Shown here piece by piece: positions 20,701-32,800 of a stretch of DNA of 64,000 bases (position 1 is the first letter of the stretch; every line of letters starts with the position of its first letter). The stretch comes from Amoebophrya sp. A120 (lineage: Eukaryota; Sar; Dinophyceae; Syndiniales; Amoebophryaceae), in the NCBI GenBank assembly GCA_905178155.1, contig CAJINV010000002.1, positions 3,417,515 through 3,481,514 of the forward strand, in the 5' to 3' direction. The position numbers were made by a program, and so were the translations under genes. The notes under the pieces are model-generated. The model had not been told where the DNA came from and made no database searches. It worked only from the letters and a program-made list of their open reading frames with translations.

Positions 20701-23700
20701 GGCATGTTGACTCTGCACTTTGTATTGCGTGGCCACGAAGAGCTCCGTCTCCCTGTCATGCAAAAACGCAGCTTCTCATGCGGAGTACGCAACTCAGAGC
20801 CAGGAAAAAAACTTGTCATTCTTGGCAGCGCATTACAGTGAGCTGACTATTCCCTTCCTTTCATCACAAGTTTCCAGACCCAGACATTTTTGCAATGCAT
20901 ACTCCTACAGCTACGACGAAAGCCTGACGAAGCAGTGCGTGCTCCACGATATGGGAGTGTCAAGTTTGAAATCGTCAAAGATGAAATGATTTGTCATGCA
21001 TAAAATGGATACCAGTTGGACCCGCAGTTTCGAGTCGGTGCATGACAAATTTTGTCCATACCGAAAGCGAGTTTGTCATGCTGTTCAGGGCAACGGTGCT
21101 CCCCTCTTTGATGCTAGTAGTCAGCAGCCCAATTCTCGACCCTTACCAGCACTACAATCTGCCTTCCTTGCGTCCTCTGCAATAGAGGCAATCTCTGCGT
21201 TGCATTTTCTGCATGACAAACTATTTCAACTTTGACGATTTCAATCCTGACACCCCCATACACGACCTAGATGATTTAAAAGCCGCGGAACAAACCACCA
21301 AGGTCTGGGCTGGCTACGTTTTGTGCGTGAAAGACACCGCGATAAAACAGGCGCCGGCACGTTATGGGAGTGTCAGGATCGAAATCGACAAAGTCGAAAA
21401 ATTTGTCATGCATAAAATGTAGGGCACGCGTGCGAGGCCTGTATTGGGGAACAGGCAAATGAGACCGATTGTAAGCCTGTTTAGGGGTATACAATGTGTT
21501 GCCAGAGTAGCATTACAGGAGCAGTCTGCTTTGCACAAACAGCATGACAGACTGGATTTTGGTGGTCTCGAAATTTGTCATGCGCCACTTGGAAACTGAG
21601 GCTCCAACTGGCATCGGTTTTGTGCATCACAAATTTTTCGATTTTGTCGATTTCGATTCTGACACTTCCATACATTTTCAAAAACTGTTGAGGTGGAAGA
21701 CAAAGTCGAATCATGCCGGGAAAACGACGGCACGGCGGCGGACCTACCGATAGTACCCGGCTCAACTACGTCTTCGAACAACAATGGTTTCCACCAGGGC
21801 TCTGGCAACAACGCCGCGGGCGGGCCCGGGGGCGACGGGGCGGCAGGTTCCTCTCCTGAAAGCGGAGCGGGGACAGGCGCGTCAACTGGCACTGGCGGGT
21901 CTGCGGCCGGGGCTGCAGGAAGTGGCGGAGGCGAAGCAGAAACAGATGAAGGCGGAGCTGGTTTTTTTGCCACCAGCTCCAGCTGTTGCGACAGCAGCGG
22001 CGGCTCCACGGGAGCTGCTGACGTGTACGTTCCTCCTAAAATCAGTGTGTCCGATCTTGCGGACGTTGTTGTAGACAGTGCGATGCAAGCGGAGGATAAG
22101 GAGGACCAAGAGAAAATCATTACCGCTGCCGTCGTTCCAAAACTAGTGGAGAAGGGGGTCGAGGAGCGTGCCGCTCAGGAAGCAGCAGACGAGATTGCCA
22201 CGGAATTCGTCAAAAATGTCGAAACCCAAGGCGAGAACCAGGAGGAACTGATGAAAAAAATAGACGATGCCTATGCATTGCAAAAGTCGTATCCCGCTTG
22301 TGTGAGTACGTATGTTGCACCTACTTACAAACAACTGGCTCAGCATGAAAAATTCAAATGGAATTTGTAGTGCGGCGCCCTCACCTTTTTAGAAGGAAGC
22401 AGATTCAACGTCACGCAGTGTAGTTTATTTTGCAATTACTAGTACAACAACGAGTACGATACTTTTGCAGCGGATAACTCCAGTAAGCTTACGATCGAAG
22501 ACCAACAAGAAGAAAATGAGGAGGACGAGCAGCAGGAGAGTGACCCCTACTGCGTCGTCGCGGTCATTTGCAGCCTCGTCGGGTTGCTTCTGCTGATTGG
22601 CATTGTCTTCTGTTTGCTGCGTTCGAAGGAAAGCACAGCAAAAGAGCAAAGGCGACGGGAAGTCAACCAGGCCCTCCACCAGCTCGAGGCGGAGTCTGGG
22701 GATCCCAAGTGGAGCTTGAGCCACGAGGTGGTCGAAACGGCGTTGCTCACTGCGGGGCTGACCCCATCGTACGCCAAAAAGCTGGCGAGGCAGATTGCCA
22801 GTACCGCCAACGTGGAGGACGATGAGGTTTTGGTGCATCCGGAAAACGAACGCGACCTTGTCATCCTGAAGCGCATGGGGCTGGACTTCAGCGACCACAA
22901 CGTGCTCGGGGCGGAGGAGCGGGTGGGCCGCATGCGCGGCTTTCTGCAAGCCGTCGCTAGCCACGCCCACGGGAAGAGTGGCGTGGCCACAGCGACGGGA
23001 GGAGATGATCATGACACGACTTTGTTCCCGAACGAAGGAACAGCCCCGGCCCTCGAGGTGCTGCGGATCGACGAGACGGAAGCGCGGCTCCAAACGGCGG
23101 GCTTCTCGGAAAAAGTCGCCGGGTTTCTGGCCGCAAAACTGGTGCAGAAGGCGGCGGCGCTGCAGGCAGGCGGCACACTGGTGCAGCTGGACGGCAATGT
23201 GGAGACGGCGGAGGTGAAGCAGCTCGAATACGTGGCCGCCGTTGTACAGGGAACGCTGGCGCAGCTGATGCAGGAACTTACGATAAAGTGCACAACTACT
23301 TGCCCTGAACCTGATTTGTCATGCGAAATAAATATACCATCATTCAAATCCAAGGGCTGCTCTTTGGTATTGTTCGCATCGTGACAGATCTCGAAACCGG
23401 CCCAAACATCAGTACTACCCCACGTCGCGCACGAGCTTGTCATGCACAGGCTCCACAGGTGCGGGTCGTGTTTGTATTGCTGTCCATGCAAAAATACAAA
23501 TAACGGGGATGGCAAGTAGTTGTGCACTGTGATAGAACTTGAGGCTCACCCAGACTGGCGCGCGTTGGTATGCATTGCAAAAGCATCGTACTTACTAGTA
23601 TAAATCGCATTACAAATAATTCACGTAGCATAAGCATTACAAATCAAATTTGTAATGCGGATTTGCCTTAGTAAAGAGATTTGTAATGCATAAACGCAAT

Positions 23701-25572
23701 TAGTACGAGTGCGATACTTTTGCACAGGATAGTTGGCGGAAGAAGGCGACATGGCGAAGCTGACCGGGCTCGCCGACGGTAGCACCGCGGTAGTAGATAT
23801 GCATTGCAAATATGTCTGTGTCTGGAAGATTCCAGCTTGTCATGCTGAATCGGGATCATGCAAAAATCTGTGTTGCATAAGTGCCAAAAGCTGGTCCACT
23901 TTCGACCAAGTTGGTAGGGAGTTTCTCATGCAGGATAAGCGTGACGACCACGACAGAAACTTCACAGAGTCTGTCATGCTGGGCCCCGCATTCCAGACCT
24001 CGTGGGCCAAGGCCATGGAAAACCTGCATGACAAGTTTACACTCTTGTTCCAGAGGACCCAGACATATTTGCAGTTGATAGTAGAGATGCTTTTCAAAAA
24101 GGCTTTGATGAAGGAGAAAAGGCGCAAGGTGTCGGCCACCATGTTGGATTTGCGCGCCGTTGCGCTGGACGACGCCACTGCCGGTGTGGACTTATTCGGC
24201 GGCACCGAGTATGAAGTGCAAAAGTATCGTACTCGTCATGCATGACAAATCTTTTTCTTGAGGTAAATCCGCATTACAAATTTAAATTTTATTTCTCCCG
24301 CTGGCGAAATAATTTGTAATGCATTTATACGAGTACGAGGCTTTTGCAATTCATACTGAGCAAGCCGGCACTTTGGACGGTTTCGCTCTCGGCCGGTTGA
24401 TGCCGCCGAAGAAGCGGTTTGAAAAGAAGCTCTCCGGGCCCCTTTCTACTTCGGGAGTTGGTGGTGCGACGAGTGATATTAACACGCAGGAGACGAGCCA
24501 GAAGCTGTCGTCCAACATGTCTGGTGGCACTGCTGCTACTTCCCAGGTCGCTCCTAATATTCCACCAGCCGTGCTGTCGCCAGCTGTCTCTTCGGACGAA
24601 CTGCAAAATAACGACGGTACTAGCCCGGCGCCGTCTTCCGCCGGGGGGAGCTCCACCGCTGGAAAGAAGAAGGCACCCTCGTCAGGCAGCTCTTTATCCT
24701 CGGGTAAGAAGAAACTGAAACGGAAAAAATCTGGGGCGCCGAAGAAGAAGGGCACCAAGGGCAAGCTTGCCAGCACGGGCCCGGTCGTGGATGACGCGCT
24801 CAAGAGGGCGGAGGAGAAGTTGCTGCGCGATGCCACGGCGGCCCTGCTCTCGATTGGCTTCTCGGACGAGGCGGCCGCGGGACTCGCGCACCGGATTGCG
24901 GGGACCAACGCCGTCGACTTGGGGTCGCAGGTCATGACGCTGAGCGACGGGGAAAAAGCGATTGTGGCAAAAGGGCTTAACGGCGTCCGAGTGAACGATC
25001 TCAGTGACCTAGTCGACGAATTGGTGGCGCAGAAGCCGGAGTTTTTTCAAGCGCCGGCCCCTGTTGAGTTACCCGGCCAGCCCGCCTCTCCCCCGGGCTC
25101 CGGTCTGCAGTCAGGTGTGGGACAGCCGATGTCGCTTCTGAGTGAGCGATATCAACTGCAAAAATGTCTGGGTCTGGAAGAGTGCAAGTTTGTCATGCTT
25201 GTCTGGCATGACTCGAGACTCTGTGTTGCATAGGCACGAAAAGGTCCTCTATACCTGTCTGTCATGCAACAACGCAGTTTGCCATGCGGAATACGCAAGA
25301 CATAGCAGCCAAAAAATTTGTTATGCATAGCTGCGTATCGCAGCGCGTCTATCATTCACTTTTAGTATTACAAGTTTCCAGACCCAGACACTTTTGCAAT
25401 TCATAAGCGACTGGTGTCCGGACAGCCGCTGTCGAGCATGATGGGCAGCGGACTGGGGTCGGGCTTTCAAGAGGTGGAACCGGCGTCCGCGTCCTCTGGT
25501 GGCTCGGCCGCGTCTACGAAGGAGAAACGGGAAAAGCGAAAGGCGAAGTTAAAACAAAAGGCCGCGCCCTAG
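17784..25572 (+). CDS. Paralogue 3, membrane protein with Cys-rich and PAN/apple-like outer modules
   Basis: Thirteen exons: 17784-19024, 19377-19853, 20178-20266, 20504-20644, 20907-20949, 21266-21362, 21678-22271, 22482-23278, 23540-23568, 23737-23797, 24086-24209, 24361-25149 and 25411-25572. They give 1547 codons in one frame. Order: hydrophobic N-terminus, VRA/LSFSV, CPRCQVYNLVGLVDP (from about 281), further Cys pairs, a PAN/apple-like module with DIAACATACNF and CAAYS...QCVLHD (about 583-685), a Gly/Ser stretch, a juxtamembrane helical segment, a membrane span VVAVICSLVGLLLLIGIVF (about 913-931), GLTPSYAKKLARQIA, KRMGLDF and ERVGRMRGFLQAVA, TMLDLRAVAL, LMPPKKRF (about 1244), Lys-rich low complexity, a hairpin, DLVDELVAQKPEFF and a basic end. 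Twelve introners of eight families interrupt it. PAN modules elsewhere bind protein or carbohydrate; a ligand here is not shown. Confidence 0.9.
19025..19371. mobile_element. Introner, family D, diverged
   Basis: 347 bp with flanks cagag/gaaga. The last base of the ATA terminus is G here. Removal with five bases joins YVTVQS to VQQPVYN in frame. Confidence 0.75.
19854..20172. mobile_element. Introner, family C
   Basis: 319 bp with flanks acggg/actgt. The right end reads tggggacgtttttgccgggg then aca. It is longer than the usual 279 bp. Confidence 0.78.
20267..20498. mobile_element. Introner, family I
   Basis: 232 bp with flanks cgatt/cgact. The ends are tatggcgttctcaaacgtta and gagaatgtaaacatttgaga. 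The second copy is at 51908. Confidence 0.88.
20645..20901. mobile_element. Introner, family A (A4 subtype)
   Basis: 257 bp with perfect ctcct duplication. Its interior matches the copy at 25150. It splits the PAN-like module (CAAYS/YSYDE). Confidence 0.95.
20950..21260. mobile_element. Introner, family E
   Basis: 311 bp with perfect cacga duplication. It lies within CVLHD/LDDLKAAEQ. Confidence 0.93.
21363..21672. mobile_element. Introner, family E
   Basis: 310 bp with flanks cacgt/cattt. The ends tatgggagtgtcaggatcg and cgatttcgattctgacactt are strong inverted repeats. Confidence 0.88.
22272..22476. mobile_element. Introner, family B
   Basis: 205 bp with flanks atgcc/actcc. It separates the juxtamembrane helical segment from the acidic run before the membrane span. 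Confidence 0.85.
23279..23534. mobile_element. Introner, family K
   Basis: 256 bp with perfect gaact duplication. The ends are agtgcacaactacttgcc and ggcaagtagttgtgcact. Single copy in the window. Confidence 0.88.
23569..23731. mobile_element. Introner, family B
   Basis: 163 bp with perfect gttgg duplication. Only a 29-bp exon separates it from the family K element upstream. Confidence 0.92.
23798..24080. mobile_element. Introner, family A
   Basis: 283 bp with perfect gtaga duplication. Orientation is opposite to 34551. The right end has extra bases (ccagaggacccagac). Confidence 0.92.
24210..24355. mobile_element. Introner, family B
   Basis: 146 bp with flanks ccgag/ctgag. It lies before the LDGFALGRLMPPKK segment, close to where paralogue 1 has its own B element. 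Confidence 0.9.
25150..25405. mobile_element. Introner, family A (A4 subtype)
   Basis: 256 bp with perfect agcga duplication. It interrupts SLLSER/LVSGQPLSS near the C-terminus. Confidence 0.94.
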
Positions 25573-26856
25573 TATACCTGTTACTGTCACACACGATGCT
25601 TCTTTTTTTTGACTTTCGCTTTCTTTTGCTTCAGACATTTACTTCTTACAACATGTAGTTACTGTTTTCATGCAAAATTTCATTTGCGTGCTTCAAAAAA
25701 AGATTTACTTACAACATTTAGATTTACCTCCCCGCAAAAGCTTTGAAAGGTTTCAGTACCGGCCCGTATGGTAGTTCTAGTTGCTGCACGATTATAGGAA
25801 AATAAGCCACATCATCTTTGTTTATCATCTTTGTTTTTTGAGATGCCAAGCAAGGGGGAGAACAGTTTACCTTTATTTTTTGTGTTTGCACAATATTATG
25901 CTCATTTTTGTTTTTGTGTTTGCACAAGTATTTGTGTTGTCGTACATGATTCTACATAAAGGTGTCGCTTTTCGTTTTGTTTCAGTCGTGTATATTGCGA
26001 AAAAAAAAAAAAACAATCCAATTGTATGCCACTGCATTGGCTTGAGGAATTGAACACATTTAGACGACGAGAAGAACACATTTATTCAACGAAGAAACTG
26101 CTTCTGCAGCAATCGGTCGTCGTAGAAAATAACAGGACGGTGAAATATATCTGCCCTGTGTTGAGCTGCAATGTTGGAGCGCGCGTGTATATGAAAATTA
26201 TCCTTCTCGTCGAAACAAACGATTGCTATTAGAAATGCAAATGTTGCTACTATGGTCATTAAAAAGTATCGGTCCTGCTTATTTCCTCACGTCATCGTGT
26301 TGTCCTCGTCCTTACGTTCTTTTCGCTCCAGTAAAACCTGATGAGTCACTACCTCCTGGAACTTCGTATTCGTTGCCTTCGTAGTTCAGTTCGCTTTCAC
26401 TTCGGTCGTCGTCCAACAAAAGCGCAATTCTGATTTTTTGTGTTGAGTATAAGTACAGCAGAAGTTGTAGTTGTACCGGAAGATTGATGACTTTTGTTCA
26501 ACAATTTCGTTCGTCTTCGTCCTTTTCACCAGTAGAGATGAAGTTGAAATTTTTGTGCACCTCCAGGTAACCCCCGAATACAGGAAATAGCAATTCTATG
26601 CGTCTAATTGACCCTGTTGGATACCCTTCTTACAGCTGTTATGCTCATTTTTTCTTTTTTTCTGAAAGGGGAGATTAGGACACATGTGTCGTTCATCAGC
26701 TTCAGCCTTGAATTATTTCGGCCTCGGCGGTAGAAAATTTGCCTCTCCCTCATTCCCCCCTACATGTACTAGTTGCGCCTGCTTTAGTTTTTAACTTGCA
26801 GCATTTGCTGTTCTCAGCGTGAACACCATCTCTCCCCAGAGCAATAAATCTTCAAC
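25573..26856. other. Intergenic, T-rich
   Basis: No gene seen. A block near 25668 (catgcaaaatttcatttgcg) resembles one near 4128 downstream of paralogue 1, another hint of shared 3' flanks. Confidence 0.5.
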
Positions 26857-29800
26857 ATGTTAAGTTGTAGCACACCTCTTTCTCGCGCAGACTTTGTTCG
26901 AAGAGCGCGACGACCGGACCTCGGCTCCGTTTCCCTGTCTCGCCGCACAGTAGATCATGTTCTTCTCCGGCGGGTTCTGTTTGCGTCCGCGGCTATCGCC
27001 TACTGGTGCAACCATAATTTCTTCCGCCTACTGGTGCAAGAACCGGATGATGAAACAAGAACGTCGAGCCATGAAGTAGATAGGACAACAGGAGCACGAC
27101 CGGGTAGGAGCTTCTCATTTCTGCAAGAGCCAGGCCTGTTCAACGTTCCGCAAGTGGCCGCTTTGTCTTTTTCCGTGATGCGGCAGCGGAAAGAACACAG
27201 GAAGCTACAGCAAACGACGATAGTACAACAACAATCTTCTTCTTCACGTAGAAGTACTTCTACAAGTCGACACGGAGTAGAGGACCACGACAGCACAGGA
27301 AGCCGTGGTCGTGAGCAACATGACGAGCATGGAAAGCGGGACCTTCATATTGAAAACAAACTTTCTCACCCCGCGGTACTGGCGCCGGAGGAGAACATAA
27401 TACTCGGGACCGATCATGATCGGGAAGAACGAATTCAGAACGGCGAGCTCAGCACATTATCAAGTGTTGGTGAGGAACACCAGCAGACCTCCGCCCAGGC
27501 TGTGGAGGAGAAACAGGTAATCAAGAAAACTACGTCATTTCAGCAAATGGTGGAAGAAGAAAAGCAAAAGCAGAGTCGAAAAATCTCCTCTACTTCCGAC
27601 TCTTTCTGCACCGTGTGTGCGGACAAGAGCGCCGTGCTGATCATTGACATTACTACAGGGAAGGGGAAAGCGTGGCACTACGGAGGTTCGCCCAACTTCG
27701 AAGACTGTCCGAACATCAAAGAATCCGAGGAGTGGAAATTAGTTCAGAAGGGACACAAGTCGCGCGGAGATATTTCCTACCGGTGTGCGAAGGAGGCAAT
27801 GGAAAAGTTAGAAAAATATTGCTACGCCGGTGATGAAGACACCGGCACCTCAGAGAACCCCAAGCACTGCCAATCGCAGTTTGTGTCGAGCACCGGGGAG
27901 GCGCGAAAAGGACCTGACTGGGCGAGTTGGGAGAGGTCTGGGCAAGTAATACCGGAAAAATTTCTGTACTCGGGGCAGGAAATCGAGTGGTGGTTGCCGC
28001 CGGGCTGGTACGGAGTCCCGTCGAAGCGAAAAGAAATCATTGAGACCGTCAACAACCGATCAGCACGGGAAAGGGTCCTCACGCTGGGCTGCCATATGGC
28101 TTGCAAAAGTGTCTGGGTCTGAGAGAATACAAACTTGTGATGCGCATTTCAGAACATAGAAAAATCTCTCATGCATAGGTAGCAAAAGCTGCCCACTTTC
28201 TGTCACCAAAATGGGGGATTTGTCATGCGAATTCGGCATGGCGGAAGCTTCTCGACGAAACCTGTGATGCTAGAGCTTCCATGCCAGACCTTCTATGTCA
28301 TGCAAAAACAGCATGAGTATTCCAGACCCAGACAGTATTTCACTCGATATGCCAGCGGCTGAAGCAAAGAACTGTAGCGGGTGGAAAGGCTGAGGACGGA
28401 GACCCTACGAGAGGGGGGGACGACTTGAGGCTCGCTCGGTACGGCGGTGACGGTTGCGAGTACATGAAACTCCGAGACAAGGGCAACGAAAACGAATCGC
28501 ACTGCAAAAGAACGGCCTGCTGTAGCTTATGCATTGCAAAAGGATCTTCACGCAAGAACTGCCCAATGCATCACAGATTTATTTGTCAAAAATGAACTTC
28601 TTAGTATTTACTATCATTCAGTCAGAGAACTAAGACTACTACTATCAGGGAGCAGCCTGGAAATGTAGTGTTTATTCTAGAAAAATGAAGATCATGCAAG
28701 GACGCATGCAATTCGTACGAGCGTGATGGAACTTTTGCGCAGGATGCAACTGGGATGAAAATTATTTTTTAGGACAGTCTTGGTTGGGCAGAATCGAGGC
28801 TTTCTGTACGCCTTCAGATCGGAAAAACCACGACAAGATGGATTTTTCCAATACGCTGTTCGGGCCCGTAGACGTCACGATTCTTCCACCGAAAGAAAGT
28901 GAAGAGCCTGTCGAGGTCTTGACAGACCAGGATATCCACAGTAAGTTTCCCCTACACGACGACCTACCAAAGCGGTCTCTGCATGACAAACTTTTCCTTG
29001 AAAGAACCTCTTCCGCATGACAAGGTGCTTCCACTATAGTTGGTGAAATTTGTGATGCATTTTGTTGTACATGTTGTACAGGAAATTTGTATTGCATACA
29101 GGAGATCAAAAACCTGAAGTGTCCCGGCGAGGGCGACACGTTCGAGTTGGTGCCCAACCTGGTCATCGGCCAGTCCTACTACGCTTGGACATACACACCT
29201 ACCATCCAATTCGACCACTGCGCGGACTCGTTGTGCAACAACGACAAATGCCTTGGCTTCTCTTTCACGCTCGACCCGAAGACCAAAAACGAGGGCAGTT
29301 GCCGACTGCACAGTGCCGAGAACTGGAAAAATTCCTGGGGGTACGCGGAAGCGAATAATATGCCGCCGGAATACAAGCTATCAAATGCAAAAGTGTCTGG
29401 GTCTGGAAGAGTTGTGCTGCTTTTGCATGGCACACAAGGTCTGGCATGGAAGCTCTCGCATCACAGATTTCGAGAAGCTTCCGCAATGCCGAATCCGCAT
29501 GACAAATGCCCCTGCGTCCGAAGCTGCTTGCGGCGACGGTGCAAAGGTTTTTGATGAGGTGCAGTCGGGTATGCATGACAAATGCCCCACTTTGGTGACA
29601 GAAAGTGGGCGGCTTTTGCTGCCTATGCATGAGAGATTTTTATGTGTTGTGAAATGCGCATCACAAGTTCGCACTCCTCCAGACCCAGACATATTTGCAA
29701 TGCATACAAGCTCTGCATGCGTAAGGCCACGGCGGCAAAGATAAAGATGGACGAGGTTAACGGAGACTCCGTGCCTCCCAACGGAGGGAAAGTGGTGTTC

Positions 29801-32800
29801 GAGGTAATAGAAGAAGCTACAACGGCCGCTCCTGCTATGCAAGGCGCAAATTTTATTTTTTTACCGATTACAGTGCAGGTACAACTAGTTGCACAAAACG
29901 TACGAAATTTATTCGCCAAGAGGAAGTAGACGTTAAGTAGGCAACATTTTTCCAACATCATCTGTCATGCTAAGTGCAGCGGTTCTTCTAGTTCTACTTA
30001 CTTCATGTTGGGAAACGTATTATTATGTCATGCAGACACAAGTTGATAGTACCAACATGCAATGTGTACGTCTTTTCTTCTATCTAAGAACGTGTTCGGT
30101 AAAAAGAAACGATTTGCCGTGGATACCAGAACACTCAAATACCGAAAGGGGTGATAGTACTGCTACCAAACAAACTGGTGATGGTGAAAGCGTGGAGGAG
30201 GAGGAGAAAGAAGCCGCGCAACAAGGAGGAGGAGCAGGTTCTAAGACCCTCACCTTCGACCAGATCATGACTGCGTTAGACACCGTGGAACCAGATGAAG
30301 ACAAAGACGTCGAGCGAAATGCGATTACCGCCGCAGTGAAGCCTGTGCTCACGGACGGTGGCGCGACGGGAGAAGAACTGGTCGCGGAGCTGGCCGCAGA
30401 AATTGCGGACGTGCGAACTGGTAAAAAGACATTCATATCCGACGAGGCAGCGACAGGACAAGACGGAGATCTTCAAATAAGCTCCCTCTACCTAAACGCC
30501 ACGGTCTCCGCCATTGTGGCTACGGTGCGCCCCACGGCGGACACCTTGCAAGATGCCGTGGAAAGAGCAGCTGCAGCTGGAGGTGCTGTCAACGAGGAAG
30601 TGGAGGAAAACGAAAACACCATCGTCACTAGCCTCCTCACGCCGATCATGACGCGCAATAAAGTGGACGAAGGGGTAGCGAAAGACGCTGCGGTAAAAGT
30701 CGTAGAGGCGCTGCAAAGTAACGTCGAGGCGGATGTTGAAAAAGCGGTCGAGGCCGTGTTAAAACTGATCCTCGAGCAGATCGACCAAGATGCCAGCGCC
30801 ACGAACAACTCCGATGTTGAAAATGTAGCGAAATTAGAAGCGAGCAACACGTATCAAATGTAAAAATGTCTGGGTCTGGAAAAGTGTAGACTTGTCATGC
30901 AGATTTTCCATGACCCATGAGGTCTGGAATGCGGGACCTAGCATGACAGACTCTACGAGGTCTCCGCCATGCCTGTCCTGCATGAGAAACTCCCTTCCAA
31001 CTTGGTCAAAAGTGGCCAGCTTTTGGCACTCATGCAACACAGATTTTTGCATGCTTCAGATTTACCATGACAAGTTGCAATCTTCCAGACCCAGACACTT
31101 TTGCAATCCATAACACGGAGATGTTTGTCATTGGCGGCATTATTGGCGGCGTGGTATTGCTGATCGTGTTGGTCTGCATCGTATGGATTGCAAAAATGTC
31201 TGGGTCTGGAAGAATGCAACTTGTGATGCTATTTTTGGAATCTAAGAAAATCTGTATTGCATGAGCAGCAAGAGGCGTCCAGTTTTTGCTCCGCGGAGAG
31301 GGCATTTGTCATGCGGGATAGGCATCAAGATACCCGCAAAAAACCTGTCATGCTAGGTCATGCATTACAGGCATCATAGCTTATGCGAAATATGCATGAC
31401 AAACCTGGAAATCTTCCAGACCCAGACATTTTTACAGTTGATACATCGCGCAGTGCGTGTTCTGCCCCAGCGCCGAACAGTCCGATAATTTCCACTCGAA
31501 TAAAGGGGGGTTATGAGACGGCACAACCCCCCTCCCCCTCATTTGTATAGCATGAACGGCACTACAAGCGTAGCAAGATTGCCGGTTTTGCATGACAAAT
31601 CTGCACATGAGTGTAGAACTATTTGGAGGTGCCAGAACTTGGCATGCAAACAGTGCCAAGAGGCTGCACAGCCCGGATTTGGTATTTTGCATGACAAATG
31701 AGGGGGAGCGGGGGTTGTGCACTCTCATACGGGTATCGCGCTTTCCTGTTGCAGGAGGAAACGGAAGCGGAGGCCGCGAGACTCCTCTCCGCGGCGAAAA
31801 TGCAGCAGGAGAATGCGGCGAGGATTTTGAGTAAATTTGACCGCGTGGATACGATAGTGCACAACTCCCCCTCCCCCTCATTTGTGTTGCATGAACAGCA
31901 ACACAACTGCTGGCAAAGATGCAGCTTCTGCATGACAAATTACCAGGGGATCGTAGTGCTGTTTTGGCTTCCGGAATCTCTCATGCAAGCAAGTGCTAAC
32001 AGGCAAAGGGTGATTTTGGAATTTTGCATGACAAATGAGGGGGAGGGGGAGTTGTGCGCTTTCATAGTGGACGTCGAGAAAGCTTTGTTAGACGCCGGAA
32101 TCTCGGAGCTGTACGCCGCCAAGCTCGCCGCGCAGTTGTGCGATCCACTAGTTGGGGATGCGGCGTTTCTCTTCCGGCCTTTGAAAGCCGACTATCCACA
32201 GGAAATCTCCCGTACACGACGTACAAATGCGGTCTCCGCATGACAAAACTTGGCTTCGATCCTAGTTTAGCATGACAAGTTTTATTATGCTCCAAATTGG
32301 TGAAATTTGTGATGCATCTTGTGCATGTACGGGAAATTTGTATTGCATACCGACGATGAAAAGATCATGAAGCAGTTCGGCTGCGACTGGGAAAGCGGCC
32401 CGGAATTCGTGGGTCGCATGCGGTCGTTTTTGGAAAATCTGATGCAGGAGGAGGAGAAAATCGCGGCGGTGGCAGATATCAAATGCAAAAATGTCTGGGT
32501 CTGGAAGGATGCAAGGTTTGTCATGCACATTTTGTATGACTCCTGATGTCTGTGATCCTAGCATCACAACACAGATTTTGTGAGGGCTTTCTGATGCCTA
32601 TACCGCATGAGAAATGCCCTCTCGCAATGCAAAAAACTAGACCTCTTTTGCTGTTCATGCAATACAGATTTTTGTAGAATCCAGCTGCAGCATCACAAGT
32701 TCGCATCCTTCCAGACCCAGACATATTTGCAGTTGATAGCAGAGGCACTGGAGCAAGACGGGTTTTCGGCGACTGCAGCGGGGTATTTGGCGGAGAAACT

